Below the pieces are notes generated by a model, which saw only the letters and a program-made list of their open reading frames with translations, searched no databases and had not been told where the DNA came from. The position numbers and the translations under genes were made by a program. Below are positions 6,145 to 13,114 of a DNA stretch of 13,114 nucleotides, piece after piece. Position 1 is the stretch's first letter. Each line of letters opens with the position of its first letter. The DNA is from Gracilibacteraceae bacterium. Lineage in GTDB: Bacteria; Bacillota; Desulfitobacteriia; Desulfitobacteriales; Syntrophobotulaceae. The stretch lies in the NCBI GenBank assembly GCA_031255985.1, contig JAIRRL010000086.1, positions 1 through 13,114 on the forward strand, given 5' to 3'.

Positions 6145-6930
6145 ATGCGAATCGTGGTATGCGTCAAACAGGTGCCGGACACGACCGAAGTCAGGATTGA
6201 TCCGGTGAAGAACACATTGATTCGAGAAGGAGTGCCGAGCATAGTCAACCCCTTTGACGAATGCGCCATGGAAGCGGCTTTGCGCTTCCGGCGGGATTAC
6301 GGCGGCACAGTCGTCGCCCTCAGCATGGGACCGCCTCAGGCGGAGGCGGCTTTGCGCAAATGTCTGGCTATGGGCGCCGATGAAGCGGTACTTATCAGCG
6401 ACCGGGCTTTTGCCGGCGCGGACACCTTAGCCACCTCTTTCGCGCTTGCGCGCGCTATTGCCAAAATAGGGGCCGATCTCATTTTCTGCGGCAAAATGGC
6501 GATTGACGGGGACACGGCGCAAGTAGGGCCGGGCATCGCCGAACATCTGGGCCTGACCCAAGTCACCAACGTCCAGAAAATAAGAGAGGCGCGCGCGGAT
6601 TATCTGATGGTGGAACGGGTTTGTGAAGGCGGTTATGAGTTGGTGCGCGCCTCCAGACCGGTGCTGTTGGCTGTGGAAAAAACGATCGGGGAACCCCGCT
6701 ATCCCAGCGTCAAAGCTTCGGTGCGGGCGCGGCGCGCCGCGATCACCGCCTGGAACGCCGCGGATATTGAAGCGCCGGAAGAAAAAATAGGGCTTAACGG
6801 CTCGCCGACCCAGGTCACGCGAATTTTCACCCCCGAAACCCGGCGGCGGAGCGAAATGCTTGAAGCCGCGACCGCGGAGGGTTTATGCGATCTCTTGCTG
6901 GCTAAGTTGCGGGACGCGGAAATTATTTGA
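6145..6930 (+). CDS. etfB: Electron transfer flavoprotein beta subunit
   Basis: This is the small subunit of the EtfAB heterodimer, which carries FAD and/or AMP and shuttles electrons from dehydrogenases. Typical stretches include the N-terminal CVKQVPDTTEVRIDP, REGVPSIVNPFDECAMEAAL, SMGPPQAEAALRKCLAMGAD and DRAFAGADTLATS, then the nucleotide-binding AIDGDTAQVGPGIAEHLG (119-136). These features fit the anaerobic, bifurcation-related Etf branch better than the mitochondrial type, but sequence reading alone cannot show bifurcation. The start at 6145 has GAGGG at 6133-6137. The gene opens the etfB-etfA-Fe-S oxidoreductase operon, 12 bases before etfA. No acyl-CoA dehydrogenase gene is adjacent, so the electron donor is encoded elsewhere. 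Confidence 0.95.
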   Translation: MRIVVCVKQVPDTTEVRIDPVKNTLIREGVPSIVNPFDECAMEAALRFRRDYGGTVVALSMGPPQAEAALRKCLAMGADEAVLISDRAFAGADTLATSFALARAIAKIGADLIFCGKMAIDGDTAQVGPGIAEHLGLTQVTNVQKIREARADYLMVERVCEGGYELVRASRPVLLAVEKTIGEPRYPSVKASVRARRAAITAWNAADIEAPEEKIGLNGSPTQVTRIFTPETRRRSEMLEAATAEGLCDLLLAKLRDAEII

Positions 6931-6942
6931 AGGAGAGGGAAA

Positions 6943-8169
6943 ATGAGCCTGATCATTCACAAGGAATTATGCGACGGCTGCGGCGCCTGCCTGGAACGCT
7001 GTCCTTTTGGGGCGCTGGAAATCGTGGACGGCGCGGCCGCCGCCCTGGAAACCTGTACAAGCTGCGGCGCCTGCGTGCGCGTTTGTCCTCATAAGGCGAT
7101 TGAGCTGATCAGAAAACCGAGAAAGACGGCGCCGGTAAAAATCCAGGATTATCAGGGCGTCTGGGTTTTTATCGAACAAAGCGACGGGCGCGTTGGCCAG
7201 GTTTCGCTGGAACTCCTGAGCGAAGGGCGCAAGCTGGCGGACGAATTGCAGACGGAACTGGCGGGAGTGTTGCTGGGAGACGGGGTCGAGGCTATGGCCC
7301 GCGAGTGCTTCGCCTATGGCGCCGACAAGGTTTACCTGGCTGACGACCCGCTTTACCGGCGCTATCGCACCGACGCCTACACCGACGCTCTGGTGCGGCT
7401 CATTCGCCGTTATAAACCGGCGGTCATCCTGTACGGGGCGACGAATAACGGGCGGGATTTCGCCGCCCGCATCGCCGTGCGGATCAACACCGGCCTGACG
7501 GCGGACTGCACTTCGCTTGCCATAGATCCGGAGACCAAATTGCTGATGCAGACCCGGCCGGCTTTCGGCGGCAACGTGATGGCGACTATTCTGTGCCCGA
7601 ATCATCGGCCGCAGATGGCGACCGTCCGGCCGAAAGTGATGAAAATCGCCGCTCCGGATCACGGGCGCGAGGGAGAGATCGTCCGCTTCACCGGCAGTTT
7701 GAGCGAAGAGAAGATAGGCACCCGTATTTTGGACGTGGTGCGCGGTTTAGGGCGGGACGTTAACCTGGAGGACGCGGAAATCATAGTTTCCGGCGGCCGC
7801 GGTATCGGCGGGCCGGAACATTACCATTTGATTGAGGAACTGGCGGAAGCGCTGGGCGGAGTGGCCGGCGCCTCCCGCGCCGCGGTGGACGCCGGCTGGA
7901 CCCCGCAATACCGGCAGGTCGGTCAGACCGGTAAAACCGTTTCCCCCCGCCTTTATATCGCCTGCGGCATTTCCGGCGCTATCCAGCACTTGGCCGGTAT
8001 GAGCGCGTCTGAAACCATCGTCGCCATAAATAACGACCCGGCCGCGCCGATTTTCCGCGTCGCCACTTACGGCCTCGTGGGAGATCTGCACGTTATCGCG
8101 CCGCTGCTCACGGAGAAAATACGGGAGTCGCGAAAAAGCGCGGCGGCTGAAACGAAAGTAGGTGCTTGA
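6943..8169 (+). CDS. etfA: Electron transfer flavoprotein alpha subunit with N-terminal 2[4Fe-4S] ferredoxin domain
   Basis: This is the large Etf subunit. Residues 10-20 (C10-x2-C13-x2-C16-x3-C20-P) and 38-48 (C38-x2-C41-x2-C44-x3-C48-P) are two complete [4Fe-4S] binding motifs, forming a bacterial ferredoxin domain fused to EtfA. The alpha domain follows from about residue 70. The C-terminal FAD domain has VSGGRGIGG, then DAGWTPQYRQVGQTGKTVSP, YIACGISGAIQHLAGM and INNDPAAPIF. Ferredoxin-fused EtfA is known from LctC, CarE and syntrophic fatty-acid oxidisers. AGGAG at 6931-6935 precedes the ATG. The end overlaps the next gene by eight bases. The extra clusters suggest electron exchange with ferredoxin or with the Fe-S oxidoreductase encoded next, which is inference. 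Confidence 0.94.
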   Translation: MSLIIHKELCDGCGACLERCPFGALEIVDGAAAALETCTSCGACVRVCPHKAIELIRKPRKTAPVKIQDYQGVWVFIEQSDGRVGQVSLELLSEGRKLADELQTELAGVLLGDGVEAMARECFAYGADKVYLADDPLYRRYRTDAYTDALVRLIRRYKPAVILYGATNNGRDFAARIAVRINTGLTADCTSLAIDPETKLLMQTRPAFGGNVMATILCPNHRPQMATVRPKVMKIAAPDHGREGEIVRFTGSLSEEKIGTRILDVVRGLGRDVNLEDAEIIVSGGRGIGGPEHYHLIEELAEALGGVAGASRAAVDAGWTPQYRQVGQTGKTVSPRLYIACGISGAIQHLAGMSASETIVAINNDPAAPIFRVATYGLVGDLHVIAPLLTEKIRESRKSAAAETKVGA

Positions 8170-10225
8170 ATTGCGCAATCCGCAAGGGATTATTTTTTTA
8201 GTTCTGACTATAGTGACTTTGGCGCTTTTTGTCAGCGCCTTGAGCCGGAAATTGCGGATACTGAAACTCGGCGCGCCGGAAAACCGTTTTGACAATCCTC
8301 TCCGGCGGCTGGGCAATTTTATCATGCTGATTCCGCTGCAAGGCAAGATGCTGCGGGAATTTTACGGCGTTATTCATCTTTTCGTCTTTTGGGGTTTTAT
8401 CTTCATCGTCCTGGGAGAAATACCCTTATTGCTTGAAGGTATTTTCCCCGATCTCGTCGTGCCGCTATTGGGAGACAATCCGTATTTTTATCTGATCAAA
8501 GACGCGCTTTCCTTGCTCGTTGTCGTCGGCCTTTTCATTGGTCTCATCCGCCGCTGGGTCTTAAAGCCCCGGCGGCTGTACCGCACCTCGGAAGCCGCGC
8601 TCGTGGTCATTTTAGTGCTGGCGGTTATTCTGACCGACTGGCTGGTCGGAGCGGCGAAGCTGGCTCTGGCTGAGGGCGGGGCTGTCGCCGCTTTCCGCCT
8701 GACGGTCGGTTATCCGTTTTTTGCCTCGGTCTTTCTCACCGGATTGGAACCGGCGGCTTTAGCCATGTTCCGGGATATGGTCTGGTGGTTGCATGTGTTC
8801 GTATTCTTTGGCTTTTTTATCTATATTCCCAACTCCAAACATCTCCATGTGCTGGCCGCTCCGTTTAACGGCTATTTCGCCTCTTTGCAGCCTGCCGGCG
8901 CCCAAATCCCGACTTTTGACCCGCTGGCGGAGGAGGTAGACGAGTACGGGGTGGGGCGGATCGAGGCCTTCACCTGGAAGCAGCTCCTGGACAGTTTTGC
9001 CTGCGGCGAATGCGGGCGCTGTATGGACAGTTGCCCGGCCAACCTGAGCGGCAAGCCCCTGAACCCGAAAAAACTGATCTGCCGCACTTTGAAGGAGCAT
9101 TTGCTGGAAAAAGGCGCCGTTTTGCTCCGCCACGGCCTGCAAAGCACGAAGGATCTTACGCCGGAACGTTTGACCGAACTGACGCGCCTTGATCCGGAGG
9201 CGGAAGTCCTCGGCCGCCGCCTGGTGGGGGATGTGGTTGACCCGGAAGCGCTCTGGGCCTGCGCTACTTGCGGTTCCTGCCAGAATTTATGTCCCGTCGC
9301 CAATGAGCATGTGCAAAAAATCATCGATATGCGCCGCTTTGCGGTGATGAATGAAGATAATTACGCGCCGGAGCTGCGCCTGGCTTTCCGGAACGTCGAG
9401 AGCAAATTCAACCCTTGGGGCGTTAGTTGGAGCGAACGCGGAGCCTGGGGCAAGCCTCTGGCGGTTCCTCTCTGGAAAGAGGCGACGGAGCCGGAGTATC
9501 TGTTTTGGGTCGGCTGCGCCGGTTCTTTTGACAACAGCGCGAAAAAGGTCAGCGAAGCGGTGGCCAAAATTCTGGAGACGGCCGGCGTAAGTTTTGCCAT
9601 TCTCGGCCCGGAGGAAAAATGCTGCGGCGATTTTGTCCGCCGGGCCGGCAATGAGTATCTTTTCCGTCTCATGGCCGAGGAAAACGTGGCCATGCTGAAC
9701 CAGCGCCAGGCGCGCCGGATCGTCACGGCCTGCCCCCATTGCCTGAACACCCTGAAAAACGAGTATCCGGCCTTTGGCGGGAATTTCGAGGTTGTGCATC
9801 ATACCCAGTTGATTTGGCGGCTGGTTCAGGAAGGACGCCTGCAAATCCCGGCCGGCGCCGCCCCCGCCTCGCCGCAGCGGGTGGTCGTTCATGATTCCTG
9901 CTATCTGGGCCGCTATCAGGGCGAGTACGAAGCGCCCAGGGCGCTGTTTCGCCTGATTCCCGGTCTGGAGCTTTGCGAGATGGAGCGGCACAGGGACCGG
10001 AGTTTCTGCTGCGGGGCCGGCGGGGCGCGCATGTGGCTGGAGGAAGACGCGGACGAACGGGTCAATTTGCTGCGGGCGCGGCAGGCGCTGGATAAGGCGC
10101 CGCAGGCCATCGGCGTGAACTGCCCCTATTGCCTGACTATGATGGAAGACGGGGTGAAAGATCTGGCTCCCGATCAGGGCGTCGAAGTCGTCGATCCCGC
10201 GGTCTTGATCGCCCGGCTGCTCTGA
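8162..10225 (+). CDS. Membrane-anchored heterodisulfide-reductase-like Fe-S oxidoreductase, probable EtfAB:menaquinone oxidoreductase
   Basis: The 687-residue protein has an N-terminal membrane domain with about five hydrophobic helices (roughly 8-26, 68-90, 108-130, 143-160, 205-223). Histidines at 72, 211, 227 and 229 could bind heme b as in NarI-like cytochromes. Two [4Fe-4S] motifs follow (C281, C284, C287, C291 and C367, C370, C373, C377). Two CCG domains complete it: C452 with C487-C488-G489 and C524-x2-C527, then C580 with C616-C617-G618 and C654-x2-C657. CCG domains occur in HdrB/HdrD, GlpC and LutA, where some bind non-cubane [4Fe-4S] clusters. This architecture next to etfBA is that of EMO proteins, which pass electrons from EtfAB to menaquinone in syntrophic and other anaerobes. 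GTG 8162 overlaps etfA by eight bases. An in-frame TTG at 8171 is an alternative start. The domain order is certain and the quinone role is inferred. Confidence 0.85.
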   Translation: MLELRNPQGIIFLVLTIVTLALFVSALSRKLRILKLGAPENRFDNPLRRLGNFIMLIPLQGKMLREFYGVIHLFVFWGFIFIVLGEIPLLLEGIFPDLVVPLLGDNPYFYLIKDALSLLVVVGLFIGLIRRWVLKPRRLYRTSEAALVVILVLAVILTDWLVGAAKLALAEGGAVAAFRLTVGYPFFASVFLTGLEPAALAMFRDMVWWLHVFVFFGFFIYIPNSKHLHVLAAPFNGYFASLQPAGAQIPTFDPLAEEVDEYGVGRIEAFTWKQLLDSFACGECGRCMDSCPANLSGKPLNPKKLICRTLKEHLLEKGAVLLRHGLQSTKDLTPERLTELTRLDPEAEVLGRRLVGDVVDPEALWACATCGSCQNLCPVANEHVQKIIDMRRFAVMNEDNYAPELRLAFRNVESKFNPWGVSWSERGAWGKPLAVPLWKEATEPEYLFWVGCAGSFDNSAKKVSEAVAKILETAGVSFAILGPEEKCCGDFVRRAGNEYLFRLMAEENVAMLNQRQARRIVTACPHCLNTLKNEYPAFGGNFEVVHHTQLIWRLVQEGRLQIPAGAAPASPQRVVVHDSCYLGRYQGEYEAPRALFRLIPGLELCEMERHRDRSFCCGAGGARMWLEEDADERVNLLRARQALDKAPQAIGVNCPYCLTMMEDGVKDLAPDQGVEVVDPAVLIARLL

Positions 10226-10247
10226 TCGCGGCCTTGACGCGGGCGGC

Positions 10248-10331
10248 GGCGGGCGGCGCTATGCCGCCCGCCTGCGCCGGCAGCTTGCGCCGGCCGGAAG
10301 CGTCTAAATTATCACAGGGGCGGATATCCGC
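10248..10331 (+). other. GC-rich hairpins and palindrome between the etf operon and the ABC permease genes
   Basis: GGCGGGCGGC at 10248-10257 pairs perfectly with GCCGCCCGCC at 10263-10272 across a 5-nt loop. The repeated 8-mer GCGCCGGC (10274-10281 and 10287-10294) allows a second 6-bp stem. The perfect 12-bp palindrome GCGGATATCCGC follows at 10320-10331 and runs into TTTTT. The first hairpins have no T-tract, and the last has a stem too short for a standard terminator. The stretch may attenuate read-through from the etf operon, and the palindrome could be an operator. No clear promoter for dppB was found. Confidence 0.4.
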
Positions 10332-10349
10332 TTTTTGGGGAAGGAAAAT

Positions 10350-11366
10350 ATGCTTCGCTATATTTTGCGCCGTTTGGTTTTTTTGATTTTTCTCATGCTG
10401 GGCGTGACTGTCGTGGTATTTCTGTTGTCCCACGCCGTACCCAGCGACCCGGTGGTCGCTAATCTCAGCCAGCGCAATTTGGGAAACGAGGAAATGGTGG
10501 AGGCTTTCCGGGCCAAATGGGGCTTGGATCAGCCCCTATATCGCCAGTATTTTACATATATGTCTAATCTTGTGCAGGGAGATCTGGGCCTGTCCATCAG
10601 GACGCAGCGCCCTGTGGCCGCCGATCTGGCCCGCTATTTTCCCGCGACTTTTGAGCTGGCGACCTTCGGCATAGTCTTCGCTTCTTTATTCGGCGTCTTG
10701 TTTGGCGTTATTTCCGCCATAAGGCGCAACAGCGTCGCCGATCACCTTTTGCGCGGCGTTTCCGTGTTCGGCGTTTCCGTCCCCTCGTTCTGGCTGGCGC
10801 TCATCATGCTTTTCATCTTTTACCTGGGTTTTGGCGTCGCTCCCGGTCCGGGACGCATCTCCCCCCGCGTGGCGCCGCCCGAAACCTGGTCGGGCCTTTA
10901 CACTGTGGACGCTTTGCGCGCGGGAGACTGGGGGCTTCTGGCCGACGCCCTCAGTCATCTTGCCTTGCCCAGCATTTGCCTGGGCATGTTCACGATGGGC
11001 CTGATCACGCGCACCACGCGCTCCAGCCTGCTGGAAATTCTTTCTTTGGATTTTATCCGCACGGCGCGGGCCAAAGGGCTGGCGGAAAAAAACGTCATCC
11101 GCAAACACGCCCTCGGCAACGCCCTGATCCCTGTCGTCACCGTCATCGGGGTTGGTTTTGGCAATCTCCTGTCCGGCATGGTCTTCGTTGAAACTATTTT
11201 TGCCTGGCCCGGTATCGGGCAATACGCCTACCAATCGGCGAAAAATCTCGATTTTCCGGCTATCGTCGGCGTATCGCTGCTCATCGCCGTCAATTATGTC
11301 CTGATCAATCTCGCGGTGGATATTCTCTACGGCTTGCTTGATCCGCGCGTGAGGTATGATCGATGA
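10350..11366 (+). CDS. Peptide/nickel-type ABC transporter permease, DppB family
   Basis: This 338-residue inner-membrane permease starts with the family's N-terminal helix (MLRYILRRLVFLIFLMLGV, then SHAVPSDP) and the GLDQPLYRQY and GDLGLSIRTQRPV segments. Several further hydrophobic helices follow. The cytoplasmic EAA-type loop that contacts the ATPase is at about 236-260 (RTARAKGLAEKNVIRKHALG), and the tail LLDPRVRYDR is typical. ATG 10350 is preferred over an upstream TTG at 10335 because GGGGAAGG sits immediately before it. The substrate (dipeptide, oligopeptide, nickel or other) cannot be told from a permease. The stop overlaps the next start as ATGA. The cognate ATPases and binding protein are not in the window. 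Confidence 0.92.
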   Translation: MLRYILRRLVFLIFLMLGVTVVVFLLSHAVPSDPVVANLSQRNLGNEEMVEAFRAKWGLDQPLYRQYFTYMSNLVQGDLGLSIRTQRPVAADLARYFPATFELATFGIVFASLFGVLFGVISAIRRNSVADHLLRGVSVFGVSVPSFWLALIMLFIFYLGFGVAPGPGRISPRVAPPETWSGLYTVDALRAGDWGLLADALSHLALPSICLGMFTMGLITRTTRSSLLEILSLDFIRTARAKGLAEKNVIRKHALGNALIPVVTVIGVGFGNLLSGMVFVETIFAWPGIGQYAYQSAKNLDFPAIVGVSLLIAVNYVLINLAVDILYGLLDPRVRYDR

Positions 11367-12190
11367 TCAGATCGCTGCTGCGCCGCAACCGCCTGTTTAC
11401 TGCCGGTTTGGTCTTGTGCGCCTTTTGGGTGCTGATCGCCCTGCTGGCGCCGCTGATTACGCCTTACGATCCGCTGGCCCAGGATATGACGGCCCGGTTT
11501 CAAAAACCGAGTTCCGCTCATCTTTGCGGGACGGACAGTCTGGGGCGTGATATTCTGAGCCGGGTGCTGGCGGGCAGCCGCATTTCCATCGGGGCCGGTT
11601 TTGTGACCATTCTGCTCGCTTCCGTGGTCGGGGTTATTTACGGCGGCGTCGCCGGTTATTTGGGGGGCGCGGCCGACGAAATCATGATGCGCGGCGCGGA
11701 ACTCGTACAGGCTTTTCCGACGATAATCCTCGCCATGGTCATTTCCGCCGCGCTGGGTCCCAGTCTTTTTCACACCTTGCTGGCGATGGTCATCATCTGG
11801 TGGCCCAATTACGCCCGCGTCATGCGCAGCATGGTTATCCAGACGCGCTCGAACGAATATGTTGAAGCGGCCAAATCACTGGGAGCTTCTAATTTTAGAA
11901 TATTTTTCCACGAGATTCTCCCTAATTGCATCGGCTCCATTGTCGTGCTGGCGACGGTTGATTTCGGCAACGCGATCTTGCTTTTTTCCGGCCTCAGTTT
12001 TCTCGGTCTCGGTTCGCCGCCGCCCGCGCCGGAGTGGGGAGCGATGGTTTCCGACGGCGCTAATTATCTGAACGACTGGTGGATTGCCACTTTTCCGGGT
12101 CTGGGGATTCTGACCATGTCGATGGGGGCTAATTTTATCGGCGACGGGGTGAGAGATTATCTGGATCCGAAATTGCGGCATGAAGTTTAA
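11363..12190 (+). CDS. Peptide/nickel-type ABC transporter permease, DppC family
   Basis: This is the second permease of the heterodimer. The N-terminal helix is followed by ITPYDPLAQD and the family hallmark GTDSLGRDILSR (56-67), then RISIGAG. The EAA loop is EAAKSLGASNFRIFFHEILPN (168-188 approximately), and the C-terminal FLGLGSPPPAPEWGAMV and DPKLRHEV stretches are typical. Length (275) is normal. The four-base ATGA overlap with the dppB-type gene indicates coupled translation and a 1:1 pair. The gene ends 24 bases before rsmG, so rsmG is probably co-transcribed. Confidence 0.93.
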   Translation: MIRSLLRRNRLFTAGLVLCAFWVLIALLAPLITPYDPLAQDMTARFQKPSSAHLCGTDSLGRDILSRVLAGSRISIGAGFVTILLASVVGVIYGGVAGYLGGAADEIMMRGAELVQAFPTIILAMVISAALGPSLFHTLLAMVIIWWPNYARVMRSMVIQTRSNEYVEAAKSLGASNFRIFFHEILPNCIGSIVVLATVDFGNAILLFSGLSFLGLGSPPPAPEWGAMVSDGANYLNDWWIATFPGLGILTMSMGANFIGDGVRDYLDPKLRHEV

Positions 12191-12214
12191 GCTGTGGGGG
12201 AGCGGAGACTGAAT

Positions 12215-12952
12215 ATGCGGTTCGGCCCGGCGGAGACGGAGTTATTGCGGCTGGAAGCGGCGGCGCGCTGGGGGCTGGCGCTGACGGATGAGCAACTGGC
12301 TCAATTCGCTTTTTTTGGCGACGCCTTGCTGGCCTGGAACCGGAAAATTAACCTGACGGCGATAACCGAGCCGGCGGAAATTGTGCGCAAGCATTTTCTG
12401 GATTCGCTGGCTTTGTTGCCTTACGCCCAGGCCGCCGCCGGCGACTCCGCCGGCCCGATGCTGGATTTGGGCGCCGGGGCTGGATTTCCGGGTTTGCCGC
12501 TTAAACTGGCCTGGCCGGCGGCGGAATGGGTCTTGGGCGATTCCTTGGGCAAGCGCCTGGTTTTTATTGAAACGGTTATCGCCGCCCTCGGTCTCCGGGG
12601 CGTAAGGACTTTGGCCGGCCGGGCCGAGGATTGGGGCCGCGCCGCCTGCTGGCGCGGTCATTTTGCCTGCGTCGCCGCCCGCGCGGTAGCGCCGCTGGCC
12701 GTGCTGACCGAGTACGCTTTGCCCCTGCTCCGGCCGGGGGGGACGCTGCTGGCGGCCAAAGGGCCGGCCGCCGGGGCCGAGGCGGCTGAAGCCGCCTCGG
12801 CCCTGGCCCTCTGCGGCGGGGAAATACGGGAGATAGTTGATTGCGCGCCGGCGGGCGCGGCCCCCCGTTTTTTGGTCGTCGCCGTCAAAACGGGGGAAAC
12901 GCCGGCCAAGTACCCGCGGGCGGTGGGGCGGCCCAAGAAAAAGCCCTTGTGA
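12215..12952 (+). CDS. rsmG: 16S rRNA (guanine(527)-N7)-methyltransferase
   Basis: RsmG (GidB) transfers a methyl group from SAM to N7 of G527 in 16S rRNA. The N terminus has the characteristic NRKINLTAITEPAEIVRKHF and LDSLAL. The SAM site is LDLGAGAGFPGLPL (83-96), followed by GDSLGKRLVF and the GRAEDWG segment. ARAVAPLAVL, LRPGGTLLAAKG and a C-terminal KYPRAVGRPKKKPL complete the family pattern. ATG 12215 is chosen because CGGAG lies about seven bases upstream. A GTG at 12194 would place that site inside the gene. In many bacteria rsmG sits with mnmG, parA and parB near the origin. Here it follows two ABC permease genes, an uncommon setting, although the protein itself is ordinary. The last codons overlap no further gene. 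Confidence 0.95.
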   Translation: MRFGPAETELLRLEAAARWGLALTDEQLAQFAFFGDALLAWNRKINLTAITEPAEIVRKHFLDSLALLPYAQAAAGDSAGPMLDLGAGAGFPGLPLKLAWPAAEWVLGDSLGKRLVFIETVIAALGLRGVRTLAGRAEDWGRAACWRGHFACVAARAVAPLAVLTEYALPLLRPGGTLLAAKGPAAGAEAAEAASALALCGGEIREIVDCAPAGAAPRFLVVAVKTGETPAKYPRAVGRPKKKPL

Positions 12953-12967
12953 GCCTTGCTCCGGTGG

Positions 12968-12996
12968 TTGAATTTTTATCCGTTCCATGTTATATC
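12968..12996 (+). promoter_or_regulatory. Possible promoter downstream of rsmG
   Basis: TTGAAT at 12968-12973 and TATATC at 12991-12996 are separated by 17 bases, with four of six consensus positions each. The local sequence is more AT-rich than its surroundings. Transcription would start about 13003, just before a strong hairpin. The match is moderate and could be chance. Confidence 0.35.
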
Positions 12997-13015
12997 CCGA
13001 GTTTGCCAGTTGAAA

Positions 13016-13051
13016 AGCGAAAACGAAGCGCATTGGTGCTCCGTTTTCGCT
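13016..13051. terminator. Strong hairpin downstream of rsmG, probable terminator
   Basis: AGCGAAAACG at 13016-13025 pairs perfectly with CGTTTTCGCT at 13042-13051. After one mismatch, AGC and GCT extend the stem, leaving a loop of about eight bases. On the plus strand no T-run follows. On the minus strand the stem is followed by TTTC, so it may terminate a gene entering from the right as well as the rsmG operon. The remaining bases to 13114 show no gene. Confidence 0.55.
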
Positions 13052-13114
13052 GAAATAGCGCGCCTTGGCCCGGAAACAGCGGGGTTTGCTGGTTTTGAGA
13101 AAATGTGACTACTG

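Noticed and set aside
10320..10331. Palindrome GCGGATATCCGC followed by TTTTT as an intrinsic terminator
   Set aside because: As a hairpin it allows only a 4-bp stem with a 4-nt loop and sits 18 bases before a start codon. It is too weak to call a terminator, and is kept only as a possible operator.

Overview
The window is GC-rich chromosomal DNA, very probably from an anaerobic bacterium of the Bacillota (Clostridia or Negativicutes; I cannot narrow it further). The evidence for this is a Rex redox repressor, the trmK-nif3/yqfO gene pair, a stand-alone methionine synthase activation protein, a ferredoxin-fused EtfA, sigma-A-like promoters and strong purine-rich ribosome binding sites. Eleven genes are visible, ten complete and one a 3' fragment. 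No rRNA, tRNA, CRISPR array, transposase or phage gene was seen.

Layout. (1) Positions 1-1884, plus strand: the last codons of a probable pyrF, a 141-bp leader with a long stem-loop and a hexanucleotide tandem repeat, then metF and an overlapping gene for a B12-dependent methionine synthase activation protein. MetF makes 5-methyl-THF, and the second protein would keep a MetH encoded elsewhere active. (2) Positions 1941-5840, minus strand: a tight four-gene operon, folC-rex-trmK-nif3 in transcription order, with genes touching or overlapping. A convincing promoter lies just upstream of folC. (3) Positions 5841-6144: a 304-bp divergent intergenic region holding both outward promoters, a 16-bp direct repeat and an inverted repeat resembling a Rex operator. 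(4) Positions 6145-10225, plus strand: etfB, etfA (with two [4Fe-4S] motifs) and a membrane-anchored Fe-S oxidoreductase with two CCG domains. The third protein resembles EtfAB:menaquinone oxidoreductases. (5) Positions 10350-12952, plus strand: two peptide/nickel-type ABC permease genes and rsmG, with no ATPase or binding-protein gene in the window. (6) Positions 12953-13114: a possible promoter followed at once by a strong hairpin.

How it fits together. The etf operon looks like a module that passes electrons from acyl-CoA or other dehydrogenases into the membrane quinone pool. The NADH/NAD+ sensor Rex is encoded in the divergent operon, and the Rex-like site in the etf leader suggests local redox control. 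The most unusual sequence is at the start of metF. It carries eleven tandem 9-bp units encoding an acid/lysine/aliphatic tripeptide repeat, only 23% G+C, directly after a separate 6-bp tandem repeat whose last copy forms the ribosome binding site. Most of the remaining genes are ordinary housekeeping genes.
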